Source: Acidimicrobiales bacterium (lineage in GTDB: Bacteria > Actinomycetota > Acidimicrobiia > Acidimicrobiales > MedAcidi-G1). From it: a DNA stretch of 54,669 bases. Positions within the stretch are counted from its first letter, which is position 1; each line of letters begins with the position of its first letter. Under the pieces are notes generated by a model. That model saw nothing but the letters and a program-made list of their open reading frames with translations. It was not told the DNA's origin and did no database searches. The translations under genes were made by a program, and so were the position numbers. The DNA lies in contig JAKURV010000015.1 of assembly GCA_022452035.1 (NCBI GenBank), forward strand, positions 1 through 54,669. Direction: 5' to 3'. Below are positions 8,622 to 16,549 of the stretch, one piece after another.

Positions 8622-9758
8622 TCACGTCAGGGCAAAGACGGCAGGCACCAGCATCTCGGCGGCGGTCAGCGATCCGTGCCGGCCGATGAGCTCGATGGAG
8701 CTGACCTCGGCTGGGTCCACGAAGGCCACCGGGTCCCTGGCCACCACGGCCACGTCACCCAGCCGGCCCCGGGCCGTCGACGTCACTCGGTCGCCTAGCC
8801 ACCCGGCCGACACCACCTCGTCCACCGATCGGACCCAACCCACGTGGTCGAACGCCTGGTGGGCGGCGGCCAGCAGGTCCGAGGCAGCCCCCGGTCGGGA
8901 GTGGAGCCACCGGAAGCGGGCCTCACCGCTTTGGCCGTCGACCAGGCCGGTGACCTCTGCCGGTAGGTGGATCAAGCGTTCTCCCACATGCACCTGGCCG
9001 TGGTCGGCCGTAACCACAACCGCCGTCCCGGCCGGCAGCCGGTGGAGGAGTTCGGCCACCATGGCGTCACAGGCCGCCAGCTCGTCGTTGTAACGCTCGG
9101 CCAGCCCGAACTCGTGGGCCGTCCGGTCGATGTCGTCCCAGTAGGCGTAGACGAACGGTTCCTCTCGTGCGAAAGCGCCTAGCACCTGGTCCACCAGGCC
9201 CACCCGATCGGCGTAGCCGAAGAGGCGGGTGTCGGACAGGTGGGCCGCGGTGAATCCGGAGTCGGCGAACTGGGCTCTAGTCACCACCGGAGGTCGTTGG
9301 GATCCGAACATCTCGCACGGCTGGAAGAGTCGGGGGTCGTGGCGGCGACGGGCGTCACCGTTTCCCGTTGACCAGCGCAAGGCGTTGAGGATCTCCCCGT
9401 GAGGTGGCCCGCTAGACCCACCGACGGCAATCCGGTACCCGACCACACCGTGCTCGCCCGGAGGTAGGCCGGTGGAGATGGATGTCAGGGCCGCCGCCGT
9501 GGTGCTGGGAGCCACGGTGGTAATCGGACCTCCCGCCATATCGGTCAGGGTCGGGGCGACCTCGGTCCGATCCCGGAGTTGGAGCCAGCCCAGCCCGTCC
9601 AGCACGAGGAGCAGGATTTGGCGGGCCTGCAGGACCTTCGCTGGCAGCCAGGTCGGTGCCGCGGAACCCTCCAGGAGGGCCGGCACGAGGGCGGTCACGC
9701 AGGCGTCGTGGTAGGCCGGAACGACCGGGGTGGTGGCTTCCCCGACAGAGTGGTCCAT
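8622..9758 (-). CDS. Alkaline phosphatase superfamily protein (nucleotide pyrophosphatase/phosphodiesterase type)
   Basis: 378 residues from ATG 9758; an in-frame GTG at 9788 is less likely. Family motifs: LLVLDGLGW (first metal-binding Asp), APSTTAAALTSISTG (Thr nucleophile region), YWDDIDRTAHEFG (metal ligands) and VVTADHGQVHVG (Asp-His ligands). Length and motifs fit NPP-type phosphodiesterases that cleave nucleotide or phosphate diesters with two zinc ions. No signal peptide is evident in the chosen reading, so it may be cytoplasmic. A TACGGT -10 box lies 9 nt upstream. The gene is divergent from the Rrf2 regulator and 62 nt upstream of bpa. Confidence 0.88.
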   Translation of the reverse strand: MDHSVGEATTPVVPAYHDACVTALVPALLEGSAAPTWLPAKVLQARQILLLVLDGLGWLQLRDRTEVAPTLTDMAGGPITTVAPSTTAAALTSISTGLPPGEHGVVGYRIAVGGSSGPPHGEILNALRWSTGNGDARRRHDPRLFQPCEMFGSQRPPVVTRAQFADSGFTAAHLSDTRLFGYADRVGLVDQVLGAFAREEPFVYAYWDDIDRTAHEFGLAERYNDELAACDAMVAELLHRLPAGTAVVVTADHGQVHVGERLIHLPAEVTGLVDGQSGEARFRWLHSRPGAASDLLAAAHQAFDHVGWVRSVDEVVSAGWLGDRVTSTARGRLGDVAVVARDPVAFVDPAEVSSIELIGRHGSLTAAEMLVPAVFALT

Positions 9759-9767
9759 GGTTTCCCG

Positions 9768-9773
9768 ACCGTA
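9768..9773 (-). promoter_or_regulatory. -10 box TACGGT of the phosphodiesterase gene
   Basis: Minus-strand TACGGT ends 9 nt before ATG 9758, predicting a leader of 0-3 nt. It sits in the 93 nt divergent region shared with the Rrf2 gene. Confidence 0.45.
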
Positions 9774-9837
9774 GCGGTGGTCGGGCACCGTCGACGCCCG
9801 GGTGGGAGCGACATCGGCCCCTCGGTCGGTCCACGTC

Positions 9838-9843
9838 TAGGAT
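9838..9843 (+). promoter_or_regulatory. -10 box TAGGAT of the Rrf2 gene (leaderless)
   Basis: TAGGAT ends 8 nt before the GTG start at 9852. There is no ribosome-binding site in between, so a leaderless transcript is likely. Confidence 0.5.
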
Positions 9844-9851
9844 CGACCGAC

Positions 9852-10292
9852 GTGAAGGTCTCGACGCGGGGCGACTACGCCAGCCGCGCCCTTTTGTCCC
9901 TCGCCCTCCACGGCGACGGCCAGAACCCTCGGTCGGTGCGCGAGATCGCAGACCAGACGGGCCTTCCTCAGCCCTACCTCGAGCAGATCCTCTTGGCCCT
10001 GAAGGGCGCTGGCCTGGTCCGTTCGAAGCGTGGGGTCGGTGGCGGCTACGTGCTGGCCCGGGACCCGTCGACAATCCTGCTGTCTCAGATTGTCTCGGCA
10101 GTCGACGGCCCAATTGTGGCCGGCGACTTCAGCGACCCGCACACCGACGGGGCCTGCAATCACGAAGGCCAGTGCGTACTCCTCTCGATCTGGGCCAGCG
10201 CCGGGAGCCACATGCGGAACTACCTCGACTCGTTCACCCTCGAGGACATCGCCGGCATGGCGCGCGGCGAGGCACCCTGGCCCGACGCCTAG
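9852..10292 (+). CDS. Rrf2 family transcriptional regulator
   Basis: 146 residues from GTG 9852; longer in-frame readings run into the divergent gene. The sequence MKVSTRGDYASRALL, then RSVREIADQTGLPQPYLEQIL, is the Rrf2 winged helix-turn-helix, followed by the wing RSKRGVGGGYVLAR. Cys102 and Cys108 stand where IscR-type sensors bind an iron-sulfur cluster, but a Trp (W114) occupies the place of the usual third Cys. It may therefore bind a cluster with another ligand or sense through a Cys pair. Targets cannot be deduced. The stop TAG shares the four bases CTAG with the stop of the convergent rluD. Confidence 0.93.
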   Translation: MKVSTRGDYASRALLSLALHGDGQNPRSVREIADQTGLPQPYLEQILLALKGAGLVRSKRGVGGGYVLARDPSTILLSQIVSAVDGPIVAGDFSDPHTDGACNHEGQCVLLSIWASAGSHMRNYLDSFTLEDIAGMARGEAPWPDA

Positions 10293-11254
10293 GCCGGCAA
10301 GGGATTCGACGGGCCCCCATCAGTCGGGGGGCCCAGGCTCGCCAACAGGTTCTGGAGGTCTTCCGGGAGGGCAGCCTCGAAGGAGAGTCGGGCTCCGGTA
10401 ACCGGATGGTCGAATGACAGGTGGGCGGCATGAAGGAACGGTCGGCCCAACTCCAAGCCAGCGCGATGGCCACCATAGGCGCCGTCCCCAACGAGGGGAT
10501 GGCCGATGGCCGACATGTGAACCCGGATCTGGTGGGTGCGCCCCGTCTCTAGCTGGCAGGCCACGTGGGACACCACGGGGTCGTCCCACGTGGCCACCAC
10601 CTCGTATCCGGTCCGAGCCGGGCGCCCCGATCCAACCACCGCCATCCGAGTGCGGTCTCGGGTCGAACGGCCGATAGGTGCATCCACCACGCCGTTGGCC
10701 GTCTCAAGCCGTCCCCAGGCCAGTGCCTCGTACCGTCGTCCGACCGAACGAGTAGCCAACTGCGCGACCAGGGAGTCGTACCCCGCCTGGGAGCGGGCCA
10801 CGACCAGCGCTCCCGAGGTTCCCTGGTCAAGCCGGTGCACGATGCCCGGGCGAGCCGTCGAACCAACACCTGCGATTTCCGGGTAGGAGGCCAACAGACC
10901 GTTCACCAGTGTCCCGGTGCGGTTCCCTGCACCAGGATGGACCACCAGACCGGCCGGTTTGTCCACCACCAGGACGTCCTCGTCGACGTAGAGGACCACC
11001 ACCGGCACCGCTGCATCAGCGGCTGGAGCGCCCACGTCGTCGCGCTCGAACCCGGTCACTGTCAACTCCTCGCCTTCCCGGACACGGTGGGACCGGAGGG
11101 TCACCACCTCCCCATCCAGGGTGACCCGTTCCGCCTCCAGCGCGGCATTAGCACGGCTTCGGCTGACGTCACCGAGCAGAGCCACTACACGGTCCAACCG
11201 CTCACCGTCCAGGGCCGCCGGGATGGTCTCCCGAAGGCCAGTGTTCCCGCTCAT
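10289..11254 (-). CDS. rluD: RluD-family 23S rRNA pseudouridine synthase
   Basis: 321 residues. An N-terminal S4 RNA-binding domain (RLDRVVALLGDVSRSRANAA) is followed by the RluA/RluD catalytic domain with HRLDQGTSG (catalytic Asp143) and the late RTHQIRVHM segment. The family isomerises uridines in 23S rRNA; the exact positions are inferred only. The ATG at 11254 overlaps the lspA stop as ATGA, which fixes the start; the same frame is open upstream but out of the family alignment. Last gene of the divIVA-side operon. Confidence 0.93.
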   Translation of the reverse strand: MSGNTGLRETIPAALDGERLDRVVALLGDVSRSRANAALEAERVTLDGEVVTLRSHRVREGEELTVTGFERDDVGAPAADAAVPVVVLYVDEDVLVVDKPAGLVVHPGAGNRTGTLVNGLLASYPEIAGVGSTARPGIVHRLDQGTSGALVVARSQAGYDSLVAQLATRSVGRRYEALAWGRLETANGVVDAPIGRSTRDRTRMAVVGSGRPARTGYEVVATWDDPVVSHVACQLETGRTHQIRVHMSAIGHPLVGDGAYGGHRAGLELGRPFLHAAHLSFDHPVTGARLSFEAALPEDLQNLLASLGPPTDGGPSNPLPA

Positions 11255-11721
11255 CGGCGCCAACCCCGCCAGACGACCAGGATCCCTCCCACCACGATCA
11301 CCGAATCTGCCACGTTGAAAACCGGCCACCATTGGAGGTCTATGAAGTCGACCACGGCACCACCGAAGAATCCCCCGCCCTCCCGGAACACCCGGTCCGC
11401 CAGGTTGCCGATGGCCCCTCCAATGATGGCCCCGACGGCAATCCGCGCCACCGGATCGGCCGTACTGGCACCTTGACGAACCAGGAGGGCGATGACGAGC
11501 AGGATCAGGACGGCGAACAGGGCACCCCGGCCTTCACCCAAGCTGAACGCCGCACCGGTGTTGAAGACCAGGTGGAGTCGTAGCGTCCAGACGAGATCGA
11601 TGGTTCGGTCAGCCAGGACGTCAGACGCCCACCACTTGGTTAGTTGATCCAGGATCAGAACCGCGGCCCCGGCGAGGGCCGGCACCATCCACCGGCTCCG
11701 ACGGCCGGTGCCACCGGTCAC
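11251..11721 (-). CDS. lspA: Lipoprotein signal peptidase (signal peptidase II)
   Basis: 156 residues with four hydrophobic segments. The catalytic Asp pair is visible: NLADR (Asp109) and FNVADS (Asp139). FNTGAAFS is the usual conserved loop. The enzyme cleaves prolipoproteins before the lipidated Cys in the inner membrane; a GerMN lipoprotein in this window is a likely substrate. The GTG start overlaps the DksA-like stop as GTGA, and its own stop overlaps rluD, so the three are translationally coupled. Confidence 0.96.
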   Translation of the reverse strand: MTGGTGRRSRWMVPALAGAAVLILDQLTKWWASDVLADRTIDLVWTLRLHLVFNTGAAFSLGEGRGALFAVLILLVIALLVRQGASTADPVARIAVGAIIGGAIGNLADRVFREGGGFFGGAVVDFIDLQWWPVFNVADSVIVVGGILVVWRGWRR

Positions 11722-12227
11722 CGCCGACCCAGCCCTCCGGCCTTGAACTCGACCCGCTCAGCGGCCCACGGTATGGCCTTGAGTCGCTCCTTCGGGATGT
11801 TCTTGCCGGACTTCACGCAAACCCCGTAGACCCTGCGACGGATCCGGTCCAGCGCTTCATCGATCTCTTCCACGGCGGCCCGTGCCTGGGCACTCAGGGC
11901 CAGGTCGAGGTCACGCTCCACGGCAAGGGTGTCTCCTTCGCCCGACTCGTCGTCGAACTGGACGTCTCCAGGATCGCGGTCCTCCAGCAGCGAGTCCGCC
12001 TCAGCCTGGAGGATGTCGGCGCTCTGCACGTAGCGGGCGCGTTCTGCGAGGAGGGCCTTCTTCTGCTCGTCCAGAAATTTTTTGCCAAACGGAGTCTTCG
12101 GAGCCTTGGCGGCAGCCTTTTTGGCCGGAGCCTTCTTCGCTGGAGCCTTGGCGGCAGCCTTTTTGGCCGGAGCCTTGGCGGCAGCCTTTTTGGCCGGAGC
12201 CTTCTTCGCTGTGCTCTTAGCGGCCAT
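11718..12227 (-). CDS. DksA/TraR-like protein with histone-H1-like tail and degenerate zinc finger
   Basis: 169 residues from ATG 12227, preceded by AGGAGGAGG. Residues 1-45 are a Lys/Ala/Pro tail built from tandem units (AKKAPAKKAAAKAP), like the C-tails of H1-like and Hup nucleoid proteins. Residues 46-135 form the helical DksA/TraR hairpin region with an acidic middle (LLEDRDPGDVQFDDESGEGD). The C-terminal finger reads GVCVKSGKNIPKERL to PWAAERVEFK: only Cys137 of the normal four cysteines remains, so zinc binding is unlikely. DksA-family proteins bind RNA polymerase through the secondary channel; whether this one does is unknown. First gene of the lspA-rluD operon, 153 nt after divIVA. 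Confidence 0.85.
   Translation of the reverse strand: MAAKSTAKKAPAKKAAAKAPAKKAAAKAPAKKAPAKKAAAKAPKTPFGKKFLDEQKKALLAERARYVQSADILQAEADSLLEDRDPGDVQFDDESGEGDTLAVERDLDLALSAQARAAVEEIDEALDRIRRRVYGVCVKSGKNIPKERLKAIPWAAERVEFKAGGLGRR
12108..12203 (-). repeat. 27-bp tandem repeat inside the DksA-like gene
   Basis: Three copies of a 27-bp unit (plus-strand GGCGGCAGCCTTTTTGGCC followed by GGAGCCTT) lie at 12108-12134, 12150-12176 and 12177-12203. The first two are separated by 15 bp of related sequence. The unit encodes the Lys/Ala/Pro tail and can change length by slippage or recombination in whole codons. Confidence 0.85.
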
Positions 12228-12380
12228 CACCGCCTCCTCCTAAGTGCCGCCGGGACGATGACCGACGATCGGACGCGGGTCCGATGGGCGGAGGAGCGTA
12301 CCGGCCTCCCCATGGATCCGGTGGGATCCCGAGGCTCGGATAGGAAAGCCTGATCGGTCCCGTACGGCTTCGAGTCCGGA
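12228..12380. other. Intergenic region between divIVA and the DksA-like gene, with hairpins
   Basis: 153 nt without a gene. It holds ATCGGAC-GCGG-GTCCGAT (12268-12285), a 7-bp stem, and a GGATCC-GGTG-GGATCC inverted repeat near 12315. Neither is followed by a T run, so intrinsic termination is uncertain. The AGGAGGAGG ribosome site of the DksA-like gene is at its end. Confidence 0.4.
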
Positions 12381-13070
12381 TCAGGAACCGTCGTCGGCAA
12401 AGAAGGCGTCAAGGTCTTCGCCGTCACCACCAACGCCTCCGACCGACGGGGCCACGGGGTGAAGCCGCGTCACCACCTCAGCAGGCCGGCGAGCCTCCAC
12501 CACAGGAGCAGGGGGCGATGCAACAGCGGGTTCCACCGAAGTCGGTTCCGGCCGGGCCTCCATCACGACTGCTGGCCGATCCTCCACTCCCTCTACAAGC
12601 GTCCGGAGATCGTCCACGGCCCGCAGGAGGCGGTCCCGATGGGCAGCTACCAACTGCGCCGTCACGTCGATCTCTTCTCGAACTAGGTCCCGCTCGGCTT
12701 CCAGCCCGGTCATCTGCTCCAGCATCCGGGCCCGACCGTCCTGGATAGATGCTCGGATCTCAGCGTCGGCCGCCGTTCGAAGGTCGGCTGCTTCGGCCCG
12801 GGCATCAGCCATCAGGCTCGCCGCTTCGGCCGCCGCCGTGGCGATCCCCGCTTCCGCCTCGGCTCGGGCGGTACGGGCAGCGTCCAATTCTTCGGCCAGC
12901 TGGCGCTCGGCCAACTCCGCGCGCTCTCCGGCACGTCGTGCCGTGGTCCGCAGGTCTTCGATCTCGCGACGCGCCCGATCCAGTAGGTCGTCGACCTCAA
13001 CGGGGTCGTAGCCCCGCATCTTCGTAGCGATATGGACGTCGTCGAGTTCGTGCAGGATGTCCTCGTCCAT
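12381..13070 (-). CDS. divIVA: DivIVA domain protein (Wag31-like)
   Basis: 229 residues. The N-terminal membrane-curvature-binding DivIVA part (ILHELDDVHIATKMRGYDPVEVDDLLD) is followed by a long coiled coil (about 30-155, rich in Ala, Glu and Arg) and a Pro/Val-rich acidic tail ending DAFFADDGS. In actinobacteria DivIVA/Wag31 marks poles and septa and recruits the wall synthesis machinery. Position downstream of sepF and yggT is typical. A TAGTCT -10 box lies 6 nt before the ATG, so the gene can have its own leaderless transcript besides readthrough from ftsZ. Confidence 0.92.
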   Translation of the reverse strand: MDEDILHELDDVHIATKMRGYDPVEVDDLLDRARREIEDLRTTARRAGERAELAERQLAEELDAARTARAEAEAGIATAAAEAASLMADARAEAADLRTAADAEIRASIQDGRARMLEQMTGLEAERDLVREEIDVTAQLVAAHRDRLLRAVDDLRTLVEGVEDRPAVVMEARPEPTSVEPAVASPPAPVVEARRPAEVVTRLHPVAPSVGGVGGDGEDLDAFFADDGS

Positions 13071-13076
13071 TACTCC

Positions 13077-13082
13077 AGACTA
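13077..13082 (-). promoter_or_regulatory. -10 box TAGTCT of divIVA (leaderless)
   Basis: Minus-strand TAGTCT ends 6 nt before the divIVA ATG and is the same hexamer as the proposed ftsZ -10 box. No ribosome-binding site lies between box and start. Confidence 0.5.
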
Positions 13083-13134
13083 CCGCCGTGCCCCCGGCTG
13101 CTTGGGGCACCTCGCCAGCCGTCAGCTGACCCGG

Positions 13135-13392
13135 TCAACTACACAAAACGCCCATCAGGATGGAGATTCCAAAGAACGCCACGATGGGTGAGAGGTCTAG
13201 GGCCATGGCGCCCATGCGGAGCGGCGGGAGCACACGGCGCAGTGGCCCGAGGACGGGATCGGTCACCAGGTAGAGGAAACCGGCCACTGTGGCCAATGAA
13301 CCATCCGGTGAGATCGGGAACCAACTCAACACCACCCGCACAATTAGGACCAGCATGTACAACTGGAGAAGCGAGCAAACCAGGGTCGCCAC
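13135..13392 (-). CDS. YggT family membrane protein
   Basis: 85 residues with two hydrophobic segments flanking a conserved loop (VVLSWFPISPDGS, then TDPVLGPLRRVLPPL), the pattern of YggT. The function is unknown; YggT genes sit beside sepF and divIVA in many Gram-positive bacteria and a link to division or osmotic stress has been proposed. GTG start 12 nt after the sepF stop; 64 nt separate it from divIVA. Confidence 0.92.
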   Translation of the reverse strand: MATLVCSLLQLYMLVLIVRVVLSWFPISPDGSLATVAGFLYLVTDPVLGPLRRVLPPLRMGAMALDLSPIVAFFGISILMGVLCS

Positions 13393-13404
13393 CGCCCGCC
13401 CCTC

Positions 13405-13923
13405 TCAGTTGGCGAGGTGTCGGCGGTCTTCCACCGACACCTCCACGTCCACCGGTGTCATCAAGTACACCTGGTGGGTGACCTTCTCCATCTGGCCCTC
13501 TCCGCCATAACAGACCCCGCTGGCGAAGTCGATGATCCGCCGAGACAGGTCAGCATCTACGCCCTGGAGGTTTACGATCACTGGCTGCTTGGCGATGAAG
13601 CGGTCGGCCATTTCCTGGACGTCGTTAAACGACGACGGCGAGACGGTGACGGGCTTGGCCGTGGCCGCCGCCTTCAGGGGCCGAACTGTTCCTGTCGGTT
13701 CGGCCGGGATGGCTCGAACTGTGTTCGATGGTGCAACCTTGGTCAAGAGGGGGCCGACCGTTCCGCTGGTCTCGGCGGCTGCACGAGCCTCGGCGAACTC
13801 GGTGGACGACAGCGGTCCACGGAGGACCGGTTCGTCGCCGTAATCCTCATATGCCTCGTCGGGCCCGAGGCCCAGCCACATCATGAGCTTTTTCATCTGC
13901 ACCCGATCGTCCGGCGCCGCCAC
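13405..13923 (-). CDS. sepF: Cell division protein SepF
   Basis: 172 residues from GTG 13923; an ATG at 13896 (MKKLMMWLGLG) is an equally possible start. The N-terminal amphipathic helix binds membrane. A variable acidic/Pro linker follows, and the C-terminal SepF domain (VTVSPSSFNDVQEMADRFIA, then QPVIVNLQGVDADLSRRIID) binds the FtsZ tail. In organisms without FtsA, as here, SepF is the membrane anchor of FtsZ. A TACGCT box at 13949-13954 could serve as its -10. The gene is 72 nt after yggS. Confidence 0.95.
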   Translation of the reverse strand: MAAPDDRVQMKKLMMWLGLGPDEAYEDYGDEPVLRGPLSSTEFAEARAAAETSGTVGPLLTKVAPSNTVRAIPAEPTGTVRPLKAAATAKPVTVSPSSFNDVQEMADRFIAKQPVIVNLQGVDADLSRRIIDFASGVCYGGEGQMEKVTHQVYLMTPVDVEVSVEDRRHLAN

Positions 13924-13995
13924 CGACCAACTGTCGGCGATGGCTCCGAGCGTACTGGCCCGATCCGAGCCGATGAGGACACCAGCGGTCCCCAG

Positions 13996-14664
13996 TCAGC
14001 GCCCACCCCGAGGAGGACGGTCTCCGAAAAGTGCCCGACCGACCCGAACCAGAGTCGAGCCGCTCGCCACGGCCTGTTCGAGGTCTTCGGTCATCCCCAT
14101 CGAGCGCTCTACGAGACCCAGTGCGTCGGCCAGGTCAGCCACCACCCGGAAGGCCCGACCGGTGGCCGCGGTATCGCCCTGGGCGCCGACCGTCATCAGG
14201 CCGTCGACCTGAAGCCCTGCATCCAGGGCCTGCCCGACCAGGTCCTCCACGGCGCCGGGCGGGCAGCCTCCCTTGCCGGGAAGGCCGAGCGGATCGACCT
14301 GCACCATGATCCGGTCTCCCGGAGCTCGTCGGGCGATCTCGGACACCAGGGTCGGCCGATCCACGGTCTGCCAGACCGCCACCCGTCCGGCCAGGCGTCG
14401 AACCTTATTGCGCTGGACGCTACCGATGACGTGCCACGCCACGTCCCAGCCAGCCAGGGCGTCGTCCTTGGCCAGGATCTCCTGGGCGTAATTCTCCCCC
14501 ACCGCGCTGTGTCCAGCGGCCAACACCGCTTCCACAGCCTCCGGTCCGAATGCCTTGGTCACCGGGAGGAGGCGGGTCCGTCCGCCGCTTAGGTTGGCCA
14601 GCCGTTCCTCGAGGTCATGGATACGGTCGGCAACCGCTGTTGGGTCGATCGAAGGACCGCTCAC
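13996..14664 (-). CDS. yggS: YggS/PLPBP family PLP homeostasis protein
   Basis: 222 residues from GTG 14664, which overlaps the pgeF stop as GTGA. An alanine-racemase-like barrel: LLPVTKAFG holds the PLP Lys (about Lys37), then GENYAQEIL and WHVIGSVQRNK, and MGMTEDLEQAVASGSTLVRVG as the phosphate-binding end. Members bind pyridoxal phosphate and balance PLP and amino acid pools without known catalysis. Position between pgeF and sepF is the usual actinobacterial order. Confidence 0.95.
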   Translation of the reverse strand: MSGPSIDPTAVADRIHDLEERLANLSGGRTRLLPVTKAFGPEAVEAVLAAGHSAVGENYAQEILAKDDALAGWDVAWHVIGSVQRNKVRRLAGRVAVWQTVDRPTLVSEIARRAPGDRIMVQVDPLGLPGKGGCPPGAVEDLVGQALDAGLQVDGLMTVGAQGDTAATGRAFRVVADLADALGLVERSMGMTEDLEQAVASGSTLVRVGRALFGDRPPRGGR

Positions 14665-15353
14665 CGTGCCTCCTCCAGAACGACCACCATGGCCTGGCGA
14701 CAGGCGGTCCCGGTTCCCCGGTAGGACCAATAACGGTCATCGCACGACGTACAGGTGCCGTCGGCTATCGCCACTGGGATCGACAGGCCGTCAAGCACCG
14801 CCCGGACTCCTGCCGCCAGATCGGCGGCCGGCTGACCGTCGCTCGTCCGGGACCGAACAGATGGTCCAAGCCGATCCACAAGGTTCTGGAGGTCATCCTG
14901 CCCGAACTCATAGCAGCAGGCACCGATGTGTGGGCCTACGACGGCCTCCACTGCCCTACCTCCCCGGGCCCGGACCGCCTCGGCGGTCTGTTCCAGGACG
15001 CCGTCGGCCAGGCCCCTCCAACCCGCGTGTGCAATGGCCACCACCCCGGTGGGCGAGATAAGGGCCACCGGTACACAGTCCGCCACCTGGACGGACAAAG
15101 GGGCAACGGTTGTCGCCGTTACGAGGGCATCGGCCGACCTACCGGAACCCGCACCGGGTTCGGACACGTCGACCACTGTGGTTCCGTGGACCTGGTGAAG
15201 CCACGCCCACGGGCCAGCCACGACCGCCTTACGGCGGAAGGTCAGTACATCCTCCGGGCCGCCGACGGCCAGATCGCCGTCGGCGGCCTCGGACATGACG
15301 ACCCGGGCCGTTTGGCCCGACGGGAGACTCCGTCGGACCAGTTCCCGGGCCAT
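14661..15353 (-). CDS. pgeF: PgeF family polyphenol oxidase/purine nucleoside phosphorylase (laccase domain)
   Basis: 230 residues. The conserved metal-site segments are present: LHQVHGTTV, ADCVPVALISP, AIAHAGWRG and GPHIGACCYEFG. Homologues act as zinc-dependent adenosine/purine nucleoside phosphorylases (human FAMIN/LACC1 family), and the Escherichia coli protein keeps L-Ser out of peptidoglycan precursors, hence peptidoglycan editing factor. The ATG is 6 nt after the ftsZ stop and the stop overlaps yggS. Confidence 0.93.
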   Translation of the reverse strand: MARELVRRSLPSGQTARVVMSEAADGDLAVGGPEDVLTFRRKAVVAGPWAWLHQVHGTTVVDVSEPGAGSGRSADALVTATTVAPLSVQVADCVPVALISPTGVVAIAHAGWRGLADGVLEQTAEAVRARGGRAVEAVVGPHIGACCYEFGQDDLQNLVDRLGPSVRSRTSDGQPAADLAAGVRAVLDGLSIPVAIADGTCTSCDDRYWSYRGTGTACRQAMVVVLEEAR

Positions 15354-15359
15354 CGGCCC

Positions 15360-16421
15360 CTACCTGAGAAAGCTCGGTACGTCCAGGTCGTCGCCGCCAT
15401 CGGCGAACACGTCGCTGATGGCGTCGGAACCGGGGATCGGGTTAACCGGTGCAGCGGACGGGCGATCGCCATCCCACCGGTCGAAGCCAGCGGCGATCAC
15501 CGTCACCCGTACGGTGCTGCCCATCTCGTCGTCAACCACAGTCCCGAAGATGATGTTGGCGTCGGGGTGGGCCACGCCGTGGACCACGCTGGCCGCCTCG
15601 TTGACCTCAAACAGGCCGAGGTCACGTGGACCGGAGATGTTCAGGAGAATCCCGCGAGCACCCTCAATCGAAGCTTCCAGTAGTGCGCTTGAGATGGCCT
15701 TGCGGGCCGCGTTCAGGGCCCTGCCATCGCCGGTGGCTTCTCCCACACCCATCAGGGCTGACCCGGCGTCCTTCATGACCATCTTCACGTCGGCGAAGTC
15801 GGTGTTGATCAGGCCGGGAGTGGTGATCAGCGTCGTGATTCCCTGGACGCCCTGGAGAAGGATCTCGTCGGCAGTGTCGAAAGCGTTCAGCAGTGGTGTC
15901 GACTCGTCAGAGATGTCGAGAAGCCGATCGTTGGGGATGACTATCTGTGTATCGACCTTGTCCTTGAGGTGAACGATGCCTTGCTCTGCCTGTACGGAGC
16001 GCCGACGGCCCTCGAAACCGAATGGCCGTGTCACCACACCGATTGTCAGGGCACCGGCAGCCTTCGCCACCTCGGCCACGATGGGGGCTCCACCGGTTCC
16101 GGTGCCTCCACCCTCGCCCGCCGTGATGAAGACCATGTCGGCGCCCTCTAGCGCTTCCTCGATCTCTGCCCGGTGCTCCTCAGCAGCCTGGCGTCCGATC
16201 TCTGGGTCACTCCCGGCGCCGAGACCCCGGGTGAGATTTCTCCCGATATCTAACTTCACGTCAGCGTCACTCATAAGAAGTGCCTGGGCGTCGGTATTCA
16301 CGGCGACAAACTCGACCCCCTTCAGGCCGGCATCGATCATTCGGTTGATGGCGTTCACGCCGCCACCACCGATGCCGACGACCTTGATCACGGCCAAGTA
16401 GTTCTGTGGGTTCCCCACCAT
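15360..16421 (-). CDS. ftsZ: Cell division protein FtsZ
   Basis: 353 residues, somewhat short because the C-terminal linker is brief. The tubulin signature GGGTGTG is at 104-110, and the T7-loop region [11 protein letters not shown] supplies the catalytic Asp for GTP hydrolysis in the next subunit. The C-terminal peptide DLDVPSFLR is the conserved tail that contacts SepF (no FtsA seen here). ATG with a GAGGAAACAGGA leader. It has its own promoter region at 16422-16598. Confidence 0.98.
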   Translation of the reverse strand: MVGNPQNYLAVIKVVGIGGGGVNAINRMIDAGLKGVEFVAVNTDAQALLMSDADVKLDIGRNLTRGLGAGSDPEIGRQAAEEHRAEIEEALEGADMVFITAGEGGGTGTGGAPIVAEVAKAAGALTIGVVTRPFGFEGRRRSVQAEQGIVHLKDKVDTQIVIPNDRLLDISDESTPLLNAFDTADEILLQGVQGITTLITTPGLINTDFADVKMVMKDAGSALMGVGEATGDGRALNAARKAISSALLEASIEGARGILLNISGPRDLGLFEVNEAASVVHGVAHPDANIIFGTVVDDEMGSTVRVTVIAAGFDRWDGDRPSAAPVNPIPGSDAISDVFADGGDDLDVPSFLR

Positions 16422-16467
16422 CAGTGTCGTCCTGTTTCCTCGTGGTCCGGAGACGGGTTGATCCCGT

Positions 16468-16490
16468 ACCCTAAAGTAAAGGTTGAGGGT
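16468..16490 (-). promoter_or_regulatory. Inverted-repeat AT-rich motif upstream of ftsZ
   Basis: On the minus strand ACCCT and AGGGT half-sites (plus 16486-16490 and 16468-16472) flank the A/T-rich centre CAACCTTTACTTT, 47-69 nt before the ftsZ ATG. It is the most A/T-rich patch of the region and contains TAGGGT, a possible second -10 box. A regulator site or second promoter is inferred from position only. Confidence 0.4.
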
Positions 16491-16519
16491 TTGGTCCTCG
16501 ACCTCGTTCAGTGGTCAGA

Positions 16520-16549
16520 AGACTACGAGTGGTGGTCGTTCATCGTCAA
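16520..16549 (-). promoter_or_regulatory. ftsZ promoter (TTGACG-N18-TAGTCT)
   Basis: Within the 177 nt gap between ftsQ and ftsZ, the minus strand carries TTGACG (16544-16549), an 18 nt spacer and TAGTCT (16520-16525), a good SigA-type promoter. It predicts a leader of about 90 nt before the ftsZ ATG. Confidence 0.55.

Noticed and set aside
12108-12203. Possible short CRISPR-like or satellite repeat
   Set aside because: The 27-bp units are in frame, encode the Lys/Ala/Pro tail and have no spacers.
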